A stretch of 64,000 nucleotides of DNA, taken from the NCBI GenBank assembly GCA_003612525.1, contig RAZD01000016.1, positions 24,193 through 88,192 of the forward strand. Direction: 5' to 3'. A program made the position numbers and the translations under genes. Positions 33,502 to 42,001 of the stretch are shown piece by piece. A model generated the notes under the pieces. The model did not search any database and was not told where the DNA came from. It saw only the letters and a program-made list of their open reading frames with translations. Each line of letters begins with the position of its first letter. Within the stretch, counting starts at the first letter, position 1. Source of the stretch: a bacterium C-53 (lineage in GTDB: Bacteria; Bacillota; Clostridia; Lachnospirales; Lachnospiraceae).

Positions 33502-34293
33502 ATGCCGTACATTATAGAGATCGTTAAGGCAGGACAGACGGTAGAGGTATTAAAGTACTATAGCAGCAGGTATAACAAGAAGGGTATAGGAAGGGGAGAT
33601 AGGAAAGAGTTAACGACAGAGAAACAAAGGAAGGTAAATAAGAGAGCAGCAGAGAAAAAACTAAGAAGGCTGATTAACGAGAACTTCCAAGAAGGGGACA
33701 CGCATTTAGTACTTGACTATAAGTTAAGCGAACGTCCAACAGGGCGGGAAGGCATGAGGGCAGACGCGGACGACTTCTTAAAGGAAATGCGGAAGCTGTA
33801 TAAGTCCCTGGGGATACCATTTAAGTATATTCATGTAATGGAGATCGGAAAGAAGGGTGCGCTGCATCACCACTTAGTTATAAATACACCCGAAGGAGTA
33901 AGTCAGCGGGCAATAACAAAAGCCTGGAAGGGAAGGGGACGGACACACTTTAACCCCCTGGACGATACCGGGCAGTATGCAAGGTTAGCCGCCTATTTGA
34001 TTAAACAAAGCGACGGAATGTTAAAAGAGCCGGACGCGCTACAGGGTAAACGCTGGAATAGTTCTAAGAACCTAAGAAAACCGACAGTTATAAGAAAAGA
34101 GCCTATAAAAGACCGGGGTTGGTACAACAGAGTAGCAAAGATTCCTAAGAAACTGGCAGATTCATATTATTTGGATGGCGACAGTATACAGGAAGGCATA
34201 CACGAAAGGACGGGCTACACATTCTTTTCTTATACGTTCGTAAGGATAAATCAAACATGGAAGGAAACGGAAATAGAATGGGAAAAACTTTAG
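33502..34293 (+). CDS. HUH endonuclease, rolling-circle replication initiator type
   Basis: A 263-residue protein. The metal-binding HUH motif is seen in GALHHHLVINTP (His about 122-124), preceded by the beta strand FKYIHVMEIGKK. The catalytic Tyr motif is QYARLAAYLIKQS at about 159-168, with Lys three residues after a Tyr. This is the order of Rep proteins of rolling-circle plasmids and small phages. The start lies about 100 bp after a large inverted repeat and the first codons repeat its arm. In a tailed phage it suggests P2-like rolling-circle replication (inference). Confidence 0.75.
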   Translation: MPYIIEIVKAGQTVEVLKYYSSRYNKKGIGRGDRKELTTEKQRKVNKRAAEKKLRRLINENFQEGDTHLVLDYKLSERPTGREGMRADADDFLKEMRKLYKSLGIPFKYIHVMEIGKKGALHHHLVINTPEGVSQRAITKAWKGRGRTHFNPLDDTGQYARLAAYLIKQSDGMLKEPDALQGKRWNSSKNLRKPTVIRKEPIKDRGWYNRVAKIPKKLADSYYLDGDSIQEGIHERTGYTFFSYTFVRINQTWKETEIEWEKL

Positions 34294-34604
34294 GCATTGA
34301 CAGGGATACAGCAAGGCGCATTAAGCGCATGAGTACCAAAGAGTTAGACGGCTACTTAAGCAGGGTAACGGACAGAAGCTACGGTAACGGCTATGAAGAA
34401 GGCTTAGTAAATGGCGTAGCCCTGGCGGGACAGGCTTTAGACGCGGTATTAAAGCAGCATGTAGCAGCCGGGGGAATGACGGAAGAACGGGCAGACGAAA
34501 TTAAGAAGGCGGTAGGCGTACATATTGCGGAAGCGCCGGAAAGAGTGCGGCAGCAGATGAAGGAGGAAGCGGCAGCAGGACAGGAAGGCGGAAAAGATGA
34601 ATAA
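34257..34604 (+). CDS. Hypothetical helical early protein
   Basis: A 115-residue charged protein overlapping the Rep gene by 37 bases. The start at 34257 has AAGGA nine bases upstream; an ATG at 34278 is an alternative (MGKTLGIDRDTARRIKRMST). No recognised domain; the C-terminal half is a likely coiled coil. Confidence 0.5.
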   Translation: MEGNGNRMGKTLGIDRDTARRIKRMSTKELDGYLSRVTDRSYGNGYEEGLVNGVALAGQALDAVLKQHVAAGGMTEERADEIKKAVGVHIAEAPERVRQQMKEEAAAGQEGGKDE

Positions 34605-35010
34605 AGCAGCATACATGGCGTTGGTTGTATTCTGTGTCGGCTTCCTGGTGTGCCTGGCTATTACGATACCGTTATTGTTTTGGGCGCTTCGCTTGGAAGA
34701 TGAAGAAAACGGGATAGTACCAGCAAGGAAGGCAGGAAGGGACGTAGGCGGCGTTATTATTGTGGCGATCGTCTTAAGCCTAGTATGGGTGCTTATGCTT
34801 CCGCTATATGTGCTTATGCTGGCGGAAAAGATAGCGGGAAGGGGGAGACAGTTGAAGGAAGTAAAGAAAGACTGCTTTGCTTATGATAAAGACAAAAATA
34901 AATGTCACACGCTGAAACGGTTATATTGCGAAATGGAAACTTGCAAATTTTATAAAACAGAAGAACAGGTAAGGAAGGAGAGGGGAGAGCGGGAAAATGA
35001 GTGGGACTAA
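34597..35010 (+). CDS. Two-span membrane protein with a C-terminal Cys motif
   Basis: A 137-residue protein. Hydrophobic helices lie at about 6-32 (ALVVFCVGFLVCLAITIPLL) and 51-76. The C-terminal soluble part has four spaced Cys (DCFAYDKDKNKCHTLKRLYC then CKFYK), a likely zinc site also common as a stand-alone phage protein. It overlaps both neighbours. Function unknown. Confidence 0.6.
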   Translation: MNKAAYMALVVFCVGFLVCLAITIPLLFWALRLEDEENGIVPARKAGRDVGGVIIVAIVLSLVWVLMLPLYVLMLAEKIAGRGRQLKEVKKDCFAYDKDKNKCHTLKRLYCEMETCKFYKTEEQVRKERGERENEWD

Positions 35011-35185
35011 CATAGTATGCGGCGTGAAGACGTGTAAATATTGCAGCCTTAGCGGGTGCAGGAAAAAAGCTGTAATGCTGGACGATAAAGGGAACTGCTT
35101 AAGCAAGGAGATCATAACCGGGAAGGACGCGGCAGACGGGGCAGCACAGGACGCGGCGGAAGGGGTGCTTATGTATGGGGCTTAA
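34997..35185 (+). CDS. Small Cys-rich protein
   Basis: A 62-residue protein with Cys residues in CGVKTCKYCSLSGC and a later single Cys, a probable zinc-binding knot. It shares the Cys theme with its two neighbours (34597 and the end of 35175). It overlaps both adjacent genes. Confidence 0.5.
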   Translation: MSGTNIVCGVKTCKYCSLSGCRKKAVMLDDKGNCLSKEIITGKDAADGAAQDAAEGVLMYGA

Positions 35186-35684
35186 GGAATCGGAAGACCA
35201 GGCACAGGCGGCTATATTTAACTGGGCGCACTGGCAGCAGTCCAAACACCCGGCGCTTAAGTCCATGTATCACGCAGCAAACGAAGGGAAGCGGAGCCGG
35301 GCAGCAGGGGCAAATTTGAAGCGCCAGGGCATGAAGCCGGGTGTAAGTGATATTTGCTTACCATATGCAGCAGGGGGATATAACAACCTTTATATCGAAT
35401 TGAAGGTAGGAAATAACAAAGCTTCCGACGCACAGTTAGCCTTTATAGACACGATCAACGAAATAGGCGGGAAAGCCTTAGTAGTGTATGAAGCGGACAA
35501 CGCTATAGAAGTGATTACGGCTTACCTGGAAGGAAAAATAGATAGCCTGGAAATAGTAAGCGATACATACCCGGCAGACAAAGCGAAGATTACAGAAAGG
35601 GTAAATAAAAAGCGTTTTATAGGGTTTTGTGGGACGGACTGTAGAACCTGTGATAATACGGGCTGCCTGGGAAGGACGGTATAA
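35175..35684 (+). CDS. VRR-NUC nuclease with C-terminal Cys tail
   Basis: A 169-residue PDDEXK-fold nuclease of the VRR-NUC family. Visible motifs are ESEDQAQAAIFNWAHWQ (start), the core GVSDICLPY with the catalytic Asp, then LYIELKVGNNKASDAQ with E-x-K, in the first 110 residues. The last 25 residues carry a Cys cluster (FCGTDCRTCDNTGC). VRR-NUC enzymes of phages act in recombination or on branched DNA. Expressed in the early operon, it probably processes replication intermediates. Confidence 0.8.
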   Translation: MGLKESEDQAQAAIFNWAHWQQSKHPALKSMYHAANEGKRSRAAGANLKRQGMKPGVSDICLPYAAGGYNNLYIELKVGNNKASDAQLAFIDTINEIGGKALVVYEADNAIEVITAYLEGKIDSLEIVSDTYPADKAKITERVNKKRFIGFCGTDCRTCDNTGCLGRTV

Positions 35685-35685
35685 A

Positions 35686-35985
35686 ATGCAGTTCTACGAC
35701 GACTTCTACAGGTATGCAAAGAAAACGCGGCTATACATCAATGAGCGGACGCGAAAGGAAATAGGGCGCGATACCTGGAAGGAACTTTTAAAAGAGTTCG
35801 TAGGGCAGCTTACAACAGACAGGACGCGCGGCAGCAGTCTTAATAGCATATGGGAAGAAATAGTAGGCTTATTCCCGTATTTATTCAGCATAGAGACAGC
35901 AAACGAAGCAGACCAGCTTTCAGAGTTCTTCCGAGTGTACAGAGAAGCGAGGAAGGAACGGAAGCAGGGCAGGAACAAAAGATGA
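35686..35985 (+). CDS. Hypothetical early phage protein
   Basis: A 99-residue helical protein (MQFYDDFYRYAKKTRLYINE) that starts one base after the nuclease stop. The frame is open 57 bases further upstream, but this ATG fits the gene spacing. No family recognised. Confidence 0.55.
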   Translation: MQFYDDFYRYAKKTRLYINERTRKEIGRDTWKELLKEFVGQLTTDRTRGSSLNSIWEEIVGLFPYLFSIETANEADQLSEFFRVYREARKERKQGRNKR

Positions 35986-36100
35986 AACCCCTTAAGGGAC
36001 TGGCAAAGCAAGGAAATATATCACGAATAGTAACAGGATAACGGCACACATGCGGCAGAGCCTATAACGACTGCTGCCGCAGAAAGGAAGGTTTAGGAAC

Positions 36101-36484
36101 GTGAAAGAAAGAATAAAAAGAGCGATCGGAAAAGCAGGGGATAAACTCATAGCTTTTATGATGTGGCTTGAAAGAATAATGTTTAGCGAAGATCGCTTAA
36201 TGGGAGAGCCGCGAAAGATACATGAAGTAAAATGCGAAACAGAGTTCTTTAATGATGTGGTAAACGATTATAAGTTGTTTGAGGTTAGGAAGAATGACAG
36301 AGACTACCAGCCGGGCGACGATATTATATTAAAAGAATGGGATAAGGACTTACAGGAATTTACAGGACGGGAAGACAGGGTAACGATAATTTATCTGTTG
36401 GAAAATTACCCAGGAATAGAAGCGGGTTACTGTATTTTAGGGATAGATAGATATTATTGGGGAAAGGGCGGTAGGAAGAAATGA
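36101..36484 (+). CDS. DUF3850 (ASCH/PUA-like) protein
   Basis: A 127-residue protein. Residues about 38-122 match DUF3850: HEVKCETEFFNDV, KLFEVRKNDRDYQPGDDIIL, then GYCILGI. The fold is related to ASCH/PUA RNA-binding domains. The first 37 residues look like an added amphipathic helix. GTG start after GGAAGGTTTAGG. It overlaps the parA start by four bases. Phage members of this family have no assigned role. Confidence 0.75.
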   Translation: MKERIKRAIGKAGDKLIAFMMWLERIMFSEDRLMGEPRKIHEVKCETEFFNDVVNDYKLFEVRKNDRDYQPGDDIILKEWDKDLQEFTGREDRVTIIYLLENYPGIEAGYCILGIDRYYWGKGGRKK

Positions 36485-37257
36485 GGACGGCAGCAGTAGT
36501 AAATTTAAAAGGCGGTGTAGCGAAAAGTACGACAGCTATTAACATGGCTTTGATCTTAACAATGATACATAAAAAGAGGGCGTTACTGGTAGATAATGAC
36601 ATACAGGCGAATGTAAGTAAGTTTTTTAGTGTTCACAGCTACGACTATAAAAGTATGGAAGACGTATTAAGGGACGGGGAAGCAATAGCGGAAGATGTGA
36701 TAAGAAGCAGCGGGCGCTATGGTTTAGATGTTATCCCGGCAAATATGAATATGGACGCGGCAGCAGTTGACCTTATGTTAGATCAGGAAGCCAGCCAGTT
36801 AACAAGGCTTCGGGAAGTGCTTAACCAGGTGGAAGACCGTTACGACTATTGCTTTATCGACTGCCCGCCTGGGGTGGGAATAAATGTACTTAACGCGCTG
36901 GCAGCGGCAAATGATGTAATTATACCGATCAAGGCGGATAAAAACGCCTTAGACGGAATGGAAGAACTGGCAGAGGTTATAGAGGAAATCAGACCATATA
37001 ACCCCGGTTTAAGCCTGGTAAAGTGCCTTGTAACTATGTTTACGAATGACATAGACGTAGTAAAGGGGGAAGAAGCCTTACAGAAAAGCGAATACAGTAC
37101 ATTTAATACTCATATCAGATTCAGTAAGCGGGTAAATAGCTGGACGTATGAGAAAGGAAAGAGCCTGGTAGAAGTCACGCCCAGGAGCGCGGCGACAAAG
37201 GACTATAAGAACCTGGTATTAGAGTATATAAGGCTGGCAGAGGGCGCGGAAAGATGA
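36481..37257 (+). CDS. parA: ParA-family partition ATPase
   Basis: A 258-residue ATPase with the deviant Walker A box (LKGGVAKSTTAINMA, residues about 9-23), Walker A' (LLVDNDIQANVSKF) and Walker B (FIDCPPGVG). It spans the whole ParA domain and has no N-terminal DNA-binding extension. A ParB-type gene lies 1.3 kb downstream with a broken gene between. Together they suggest that the phage genome can be partitioned as a low-copy replicon, or that ParA assists replication. Confidence 0.88.
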   Translation: MRTAAVVNLKGGVAKSTTAINMALILTMIHKKRALLVDNDIQANVSKFFSVHSYDYKSMEDVLRDGEAIAEDVIRSSGRYGLDVIPANMNMDAAAVDLMLDQEASQLTRLREVLNQVEDRYDYCFIDCPPGVGINVLNALAAANDVIIPIKADKNALDGMEELAEVIEEIRPYNPGLSLVKCLVTMFTNDIDVVKGEEALQKSEYSTFNTHIRFSKRVNSWTYEKGKSLVEVTPRSAATKDYKNLVLEYIRLAEGAER

Positions 37258-38166
37258 AAATAGGGCTTGTTAATGCAGATAGTCACAACTTCCCTAACCT
37301 ATGTTTGATGAAATTAAGCAGTTATCATAAAAAGCGTGGTGATCTTGTGGAATTTTGGGATAAGGATAAAAGTTACGATCGCGTATATGTTTCTAAAATA
37401 TTTACAGAAAGCATATTACCGATCGTAGAAAATGCTACGGAAGTAATAATAGGCGGAAGCGGTGTAGACTTGGTTAATGAACTGCCGGAAGAAATCGAAC
37501 ACGAAACGCCGGACTATTCTTTGTTTCCGCAATATGATTTTGCTTTAGGAATGTTAACAAGGGGTTGTCCGCGTGTAAATCATGGTTTTTGCATAACCCC
37601 ACAAAAAGACGGTTGCATATCAAGGAAAGTAGCAGATTTAAAAGAGTTTTGGACGGGGCAAAAGAAAATTATTTTATTAGATTAGAACATTTTAGCGTGT
37701 AAGGATAGGGAAACGCTGTTAGATCAGTTGATAGGAAGCAGCGCGGAAGTGGAATTTAACGGCGGCTTAGACGTTAGGTTTATGAATGAAAAAGTAATAG
37801 AAAAGGTAAGGCAAATAAAGATAAAAGATCATCATTTTGCATGGGACGACCCGAAGGAGGATTTACAGCCGTATTTTAAAAGGTTGGTGGAAGCAAAAAT
37901 TAAAAGCCCGGACAGAATCGGCGTTTATGTTTTAACTAATATTTGTAGACAGCCGGGGTAAGTGGATAAAGGGTATAGAAGAAAGATACACACAGGAAGA
38001 ATTAAGACATTTTAAAACGGTTCAGCATATGCAGCGCTGGTGTAATAACAGAAAGTTAATTACCATATCGCCGCATTTTGGGGAATATGAACCGTATAAG
38101 AAATGGAAACAGCAGGGAAAACCAGTACCACAAAGAAAGGGGGGCGTAAGAAGTGGCAGTATTTAG
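37254..38166 (+). pseudogene. Radical-SAM-like phage protein broken by a stop codon and a frameshift
   Basis: Overlaps the parA stop (ATGA). The first 143 codons (MKIGLVNADSHNFPNLCLMK; LTRGCPRVNHGFC, a Cys cluster of the radical-SAM type) end at TAG 37683-37685. The same frame continues as NILACKDRETLLDQL...EFNGGLDVRFM to 37961. The remainder (RHFKTVQHMQRWCNNRKL) is in another frame and ends at 38166, overlapping the next gene. Family resemblance runs straight through the stop, so one ancestral gene has at least two lesions. A deletion near 37955-37975 is likely. Confidence 0.75.
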
Positions 38167-38542
38167 AGAAACGCGGACAGAAGTATATTGCGATAATTGC
38201 GGGGAACTGCTGGGAAGGTGGGACAGCGTAAGAGGGGTTAGTAAAGAATGGGCTAAATACTACGTAAGGCAGCGGGGCGCGACTACAGGAAAAAGAATAA
38301 CGTGTAAGAAGTGCAGGATAGAAGTGCGTATAGAAAAATGCGGTTTAATTAAGGAGCATGGAAGCCCTGGAAGAGATAGCGACGGCTGTTTAGGTTTTGG
38401 AAAGGAATTTGACGACGAACCTATAGAGAAATGCAAGAACTGTATAGCGTGTACGACGTTTGATTGGGAAGAAGAAGCATACAGACTAAGCATAGAAGGA
38501 AGGCACGATAGAAGAATGAAAGGAGTTATAAAGAATGGGTAA
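38153..38542 (+). CDS. Zinc-finger-like hypothetical protein
   Basis: A 129-residue protein with paired Cys motifs: YCDNCGELLGRW at 12-23, ITCKKCRIEV at about 50, and CKNCIACTTF near 95. Probably two small zinc knuckles. It starts with GTG inside the end of the preceding broken gene, which supports the former intact operon. No family recognised. Confidence 0.6.
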   Translation: MAVFRETRTEVYCDNCGELLGRWDSVRGVSKEWAKYYVRQRGATTGKRITCKKCRIEVRIEKCGLIKEHGSPGRDSDGCLGFGKEFDDEPIEKCKNCIACTTFDWEEEAYRLSIEGRHDRRMKGVIKNG

Positions 38543-40226
38543 ATTAGGTTTAGGCGATCGGCTGAATAATAACAGCAGACAGGGCGTTATATTTACAGAT
38601 GAATACAGGAAAGTAAGGTTAGACCCGCGTACACTGATTCCCAGCGAAAGGAACAAATACAGCCAGGACGATATAGAAGAACTGGCGGACAATATGTTAC
38701 TTGTGGGGCAGCTACAGGAAGTCATAGTAGGGCGGGTAGACAGGAAGGACAGAATTATAGTAGGGCACAGGAGGACGGCGGCAGCAGTCCTTAACATCAA
38801 TAGAGGGCATGACGGTTTTAAGCTGATTGATTGTAAAGTTAGGGAAATGACGGAAGCTTTATTTATGCTTACGTTACATAGCGCAAATATCTTTAACAGG
38901 CGTTTAAACGATTGGGAATTGACCGAAGGCGTAGCGGAGTTTAAAAAGTATCTGATTGCAGCCAGGGAAGCAGGGGAAGTAGAGATAACCGGGAAAATGC
39001 GCGATTACATAGCGGACGCGATCGGAGTATCTACGGGGAAAATGGCACAAATGGAAAGCATTACTAATAACCTGTGCGAAGAAGGGAAGGAAGCTTTTAA
39101 GAATGGGGATATAAACTTTACAAAGGCTTACGAAACGTCCAGGCTGCCGGAAGACAAACAAAAAGAAGTGATCGCTTCCGGGGAAATGCTTAGTAAAGAA
39201 GTGAAGCAAATGGTAGACCAGGAAAGGGAGAAGAAAGAGCCTACGGCGGCAGCGGTCAAGAAGTTTTACGAAGCACACGCGAAAAAGTACGACGGGGACA
39301 GAAGCAAGCTTAAGGAACTGCTTATAGAGCATTTAGGAAGGTGCAAGGCTGGCGGGAATAGTGGCGGGGTAAATTTTGATTGCAGCTTACGCGGGGTAAA
39401 GCTGGGGAGTGCGACGGAAATAACCTGGACGCGTTTTGTGCAGTTGGTTAATGATCTGTACCCGGTTACGGAAGCAGAGCCGGAAGAACAGATAGAAGGG
39501 AAGCAGGACTTAGACGAATACCCGGAAGTCACAGGCGGCGTAAGCATAAAACGGGATACAGCACACTTGAAAATAGACGGGGCATTGAACCCGGACTATA
39601 CACCTATGGGACTTCCGTATAGCTGCTATATTACGGCTATTCTTCATTCGGGGATATTTAGCCAGGACTTCATAGAAAGCTATAAGGGCAACAGGGGTAT
39701 AAATGCGCTGCTTAACATCATTGAAAGCTACAGGAAAAAGCTTTGTTATGACGAAGATGGAAAGTACGCGCCGGGTAAGAAAAGCTTTGATTTTAAGCAT
39801 GAGGGGAAAGAGTACACCGCGTATTTTGATAACAGGGGCTTTAATGTAGGCAGCAAGGACAACCAGTACAAGGAATATTTACGGGACTATGATTTAATGG
39901 AACTGCTGGAAGCTATGTTAGAAGCTGGGTATTTTGGAGTAGTGGAAACCCTTAAAAATACAATCAGAAAGACAGTAAAGAAAGTGTCAGAACATGACAC
40001 CGGGCAAATGATACAGATTATTAACGAGCAGCCGGAAACGGTGGAAGAAGAAAGACAGGCGGCAGCAGTTGAAGAAGAATTAGACATAGCGGAAGCTACA
40101 GGTATTCTTACAGCCGATCTATTCCAGCTTCGGGAGTTTATCAACGAAGACGATTTTTACGCTTTACAGGAAATTGTTATTAACTGTGAACTGGCAGCAA
40201 GGCATTTACACGAAGAAAAGGAGTAA
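38535..40226 (+). CDS. parB: ParB-like nuclease domain protein
   Basis: A 563-residue protein. Residues about 25-115 are a ParB N-terminal domain (LIPSERNKYSQDDIEELADN; then IIVGHRRTAAAVLNI, the box II GHRR). A helix-turn-helix region follows (about 155-200, YIADAIGVSTGKMAQMESIT). The C-terminal half (about 300-500) is a large unrecognised domain. With ParA it could form a partition pair. Phages also use ParB-like proteins as nucleases or regulators, so the role is open. Confidence 0.8.
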   Translation: MGKLGLGDRLNNNSRQGVIFTDEYRKVRLDPRTLIPSERNKYSQDDIEELADNMLLVGQLQEVIVGRVDRKDRIIVGHRRTAAAVLNINRGHDGFKLIDCKVREMTEALFMLTLHSANIFNRRLNDWELTEGVAEFKKYLIAAREAGEVEITGKMRDYIADAIGVSTGKMAQMESITNNLCEEGKEAFKNGDINFTKAYETSRLPEDKQKEVIASGEMLSKEVKQMVDQEREKKEPTAAAVKKFYEAHAKKYDGDRSKLKELLIEHLGRCKAGGNSGGVNFDCSLRGVKLGSATEITWTRFVQLVNDLYPVTEAEPEEQIEGKQDLDEYPEVTGGVSIKRDTAHLKIDGALNPDYTPMGLPYSCYITAILHSGIFSQDFIESYKGNRGINALLNIIESYRKKLCYDEDGKYAPGKKSFDFKHEGKEYTAYFDNRGFNVGSKDNQYKEYLRDYDLMELLEAMLEAGYFGVVETLKNTIRKTVKKVSEHDTGQMIQIINEQPETVEEERQAAAVEEELDIAEATGILTADLFQLREFINEDDFYALQEIVINCELAARHLHEEKE

Positions 40227-40232
40227 AGGAAA

Positions 40233-40496
40233 ATGAAAACAAAAGAAGTAAGAAGCTTTGCAGAGGTAGACACAAGCGGCTTAAGACAGCCTATTATATG
40301 TGTTTTCAGACATCCGATAGACTACCCGGACAAGTGCGTAGCCAGGTTATTTGACGGGACGAAGCCGACAAATACCGTAATAATAAGGGATACCGTAGAC
40401 GAAATAAGGGAAGATATTGCAAAACGCTTCCCGGATAAGTTACCTTTTGCAAGGTGTAAAGAAGATCATAAAAGTGTTGTAGAAAGCTGGATATAA
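40233..40496 (+). CDS. Hypothetical early phage protein
   Basis: An 87-residue protein with a compact alpha/beta look (PIICVFRHPIDYPDKCVARL; TVIIRDTVDEIREDIAKRFP). AAAGGAGTAAAGG lies ahead. No family recognised. Confidence 0.55.
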   Translation: MKTKEVRSFAEVDTSGLRQPIICVFRHPIDYPDKCVARLFDGTKPTNTVIIRDTVDEIREDIAKRFPDKLPFARCKEDHKSVVESWI

Positions 40497-40497
40497 A

Positions 40498-40677
40498 ATG
40501 ATGAATATTGAAGACGCAAGAAAAGTTATTAACGACCTGGAAAGTAAGCCGTTTTTGTGTAGTGATACGGAGATACAGACGGACAGCGGATATATTATAA
40601 CCAGGAAAGAGGTAAAACAAAATGGAGATCAGAAAAGGACAGAAGGTAAAAGTAATATGCACAGAAGCAAGGCTTAA
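40498..40677 (+). CDS. Small hypothetical protein
   Basis: A 59-residue frame (MMNIEDARKVINDLESKPFL) that starts one base after the preceding stop and overlaps the next gene by 56 bases. The overlapped C-terminal part is low complexity, so only the first 40 residues look like a product. Confidence 0.4.
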   Translation: MMNIEDARKVINDLESKPFLCSDTEIQTDSGYIITRKEVKQNGDQKRTEGKSNMHRSKA

Positions 40678-40900
40678 GGAAGTAGGCGTTAAGCAGAAGC
40701 ATATTAAGCATATCTTGGGGAAGATCGGGACAGTAAAGGAAGTGCGGACGCTGCCAGATGTGGAGATACCCGCTTACTTTGTACACTTCCGTTACATAAA
40801 CCTTAAGGCAGCGCCGGGAAACAGAAAGCCTTATTATGTGTTCCTGGAAGATATGATAGAACCTATAAGGCTGGAAGTGATAGATAGAATCGATAGCTAA
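40622..40900 (+). CDS. Hypothetical KOW/SH3-like small protein
   Basis: A 92-residue protein. The N-terminus (MEIRKGQKVKVICTEARLKE) and LGKIGTVKEVRTLPD resemble a KOW-like beta barrel of the kind that binds nucleic acid. It is the last gene before a strong terminator and the AT-rich moron. Function unproven. Confidence 0.55.
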   Translation: MEIRKGQKVKVICTEARLKEVGVKQKHIKHILGKIGTVKEVRTLPDVEIPAYFVHFRYINLKAAPGNRKPYYVFLEDMIEPIRLEVIDRIDS

Positions 40901-40906
40901 AAATCA

Positions 40907-40947
40907 AAAAAGACTATGCCGAAAAGAAGTGCTTGCATAGTCTTTTT
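40907..40947 (+). terminator. Strong terminator ending the early operon
   Basis: AAAAAGACTATGC and GCATAGTCTTTTT pair perfectly over 13 bp around a 15-nt loop. The A-run and T-run make it usable in both directions. Confidence 0.9.
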
Positions 40948-41002
40948 GAGTAGTGTAGACTTATAAAAAGAAACTATAGATAAAAGAAAAATAGGTGATA
41001 TT

Positions 41003-41704
41003 ATGCAAGATATTATGATATTTTTAATAGAAAACAGTGACATGATAACAGCATTGATCGCAGCAATAGTAGTGTCAATGCTGTACTCACTCGTAATTAA
41101 GAAAATAAATCATAATTTGCGTATGCGTGAATTGGAATTAAAAAGTGCTATTATAGAAAATAGGAGTAGCGAAAGTGAAAATACAGTTAAAGAGGCTATT
41201 ACGCGTATACCAGAGGGAGTAAATGAAGATGAATTTTTCGAGAGACTAAAAAAAGAATTGCTTGAAATTAGTTACATTCAATTACAAGATGATAATGAAA
41301 TAAGTGAGGATAATTCACTATATAAATTTTTAGAATCACATCACCGTCAAGCATTACAGCAATCAAGTGTACAATTTTGGTTTAGTATCTTTGCAGCGTC
41401 TATAGGTTTTATTTTTATCATAGTAATGATTTGCACATCAACGGGAAGTGAATGGTATGAAATTATTGTAAAAGTGTTACCAGGAGCAATTATAGACGCG
41501 ATTTCCGTATTGTTTTTTAATCAAGCACACGAAACGCGAGATAGGGCGGCTGACTTCTTCAAAGAACTCACTTATGATAAACAAGTTGCAAAAAGTGTAG
41601 CCATTGCGGACGCAATAGAAGATAAGGCGATTAAGGCTACTGTACAAGCGCGAATTGCGTTACATATTGCAGGGTTGAAAGATGAAGAAATAAAAAAGGA
41701 ATAA
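41003..41704 (+). CDS. TRADD-N-associated membrane-domain protein (phage moron)
   Basis: A 233-residue protein with an N-terminal membrane helix (ITALIAAIVVSMLYSLVI), a soluble helical stretch (about 35-125) and a C-terminal block with two membrane helices (about 127-180; QFWFSIFAASIGFIFIIVMI and PGAIIDAISVLFFNQAHE) followed by RDRAADFFKELTYDKQVAKS. This block matches what I know as the TRADD-N-associated membrane domain, described in bacterial immunity and cell-death systems. It is flanked by terminators, AT-richer than its neighbours and alone on its transcript: a moron. Superinfection exclusion or anti-phage defence in the lysogen is the best guess. Confidence 0.65.
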   Translation: MQDIMIFLIENSDMITALIAAIVVSMLYSLVIKKINHNLRMRELELKSAIIENRSSESENTVKEAITRIPEGVNEDEFFERLKKELLEISYIQLQDDNEISEDNSLYKFLESHHRQALQQSSVQFWFSIFAASIGFIFIIVMICTSTGSEWYEIIVKVLPGAIIDAISVLFFNQAHETRDRAADFFKELTYDKQVAKSVAIADAIEDKAIKATVQARIALHIAGLKDEEIKKE

Positions 41705-41760
41705 TGATAGACAATAAAGCTATTGACGATAAGTTGATAGCTTTATTTTATTTAAGGATA

Positions 41761-41802
41761 TTGACATATGCCCTTGCATAAGTTGATATATATGCAAGGG
41801 CA
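41761..41802 (+). promoter_or_regulatory. Promoter with perfect 12-bp inverted repeat
   Basis: TTGACA (41761-41766), 17 bp, TGATAT. Overlapping it, TGCCCTTGCATA (41769-41780) and its exact complement (41791-41802) lie 10 bp apart. The next gene encodes a ribbon-helix-helix protein, which probably binds here. Confidence 0.7.
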
Positions 41803-41821
41803 AAAGAAAGGAAGTGATAAA

Positions 41822-42001
41822 GTGTCGCCCAGGACAGGAAGACCGCCGAAGCAAGGAAGTCCCCGTAATAAAGATATAAACATTCGATTAACAGAAAAAG
41901 AATTGGAAGATATAAACGAATGTGCGGAAAAGCTAAAATTATCAAGAACTGATACGATTATGAAAGGGATTGAAAAAATAAAGGTGGAATTAAAAAAGTA
42001 G
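41822..42001 (+). CDS. Small ribbon-helix-helix regulator
   Basis: A 59-residue protein (PPKQGSPRNKDINIRLTEKE; LEDINECAEKLKLSRTDTIM) with a basic arm and a ribbon-helix-helix domain. GTG 41822 follows AAGGAAGTGAT; the longer frame from 41768 would run through the operator. It lies between the early terminator and the late promoter, so it may control the late switch or its own transcript. Confidence 0.75.
   Translation: MSPRTGRPPKQGSPRNKDINIRLTEKELEDINECAEKLKLSRTDTIMKGIEKIKVELKK

Noticed and set aside
35982..36041. 19-codon frame overlapping the stop of the gene before it (ATGA)
   Set aside because: Too short to judge, and no motif or repeat elsewhere supports it.
37683..37685. In-frame TAG as a possible read-through or pyrrolysine codon
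   Set aside because: A second lesion (frameshift) follows in the same gene, so simple decay explains both.
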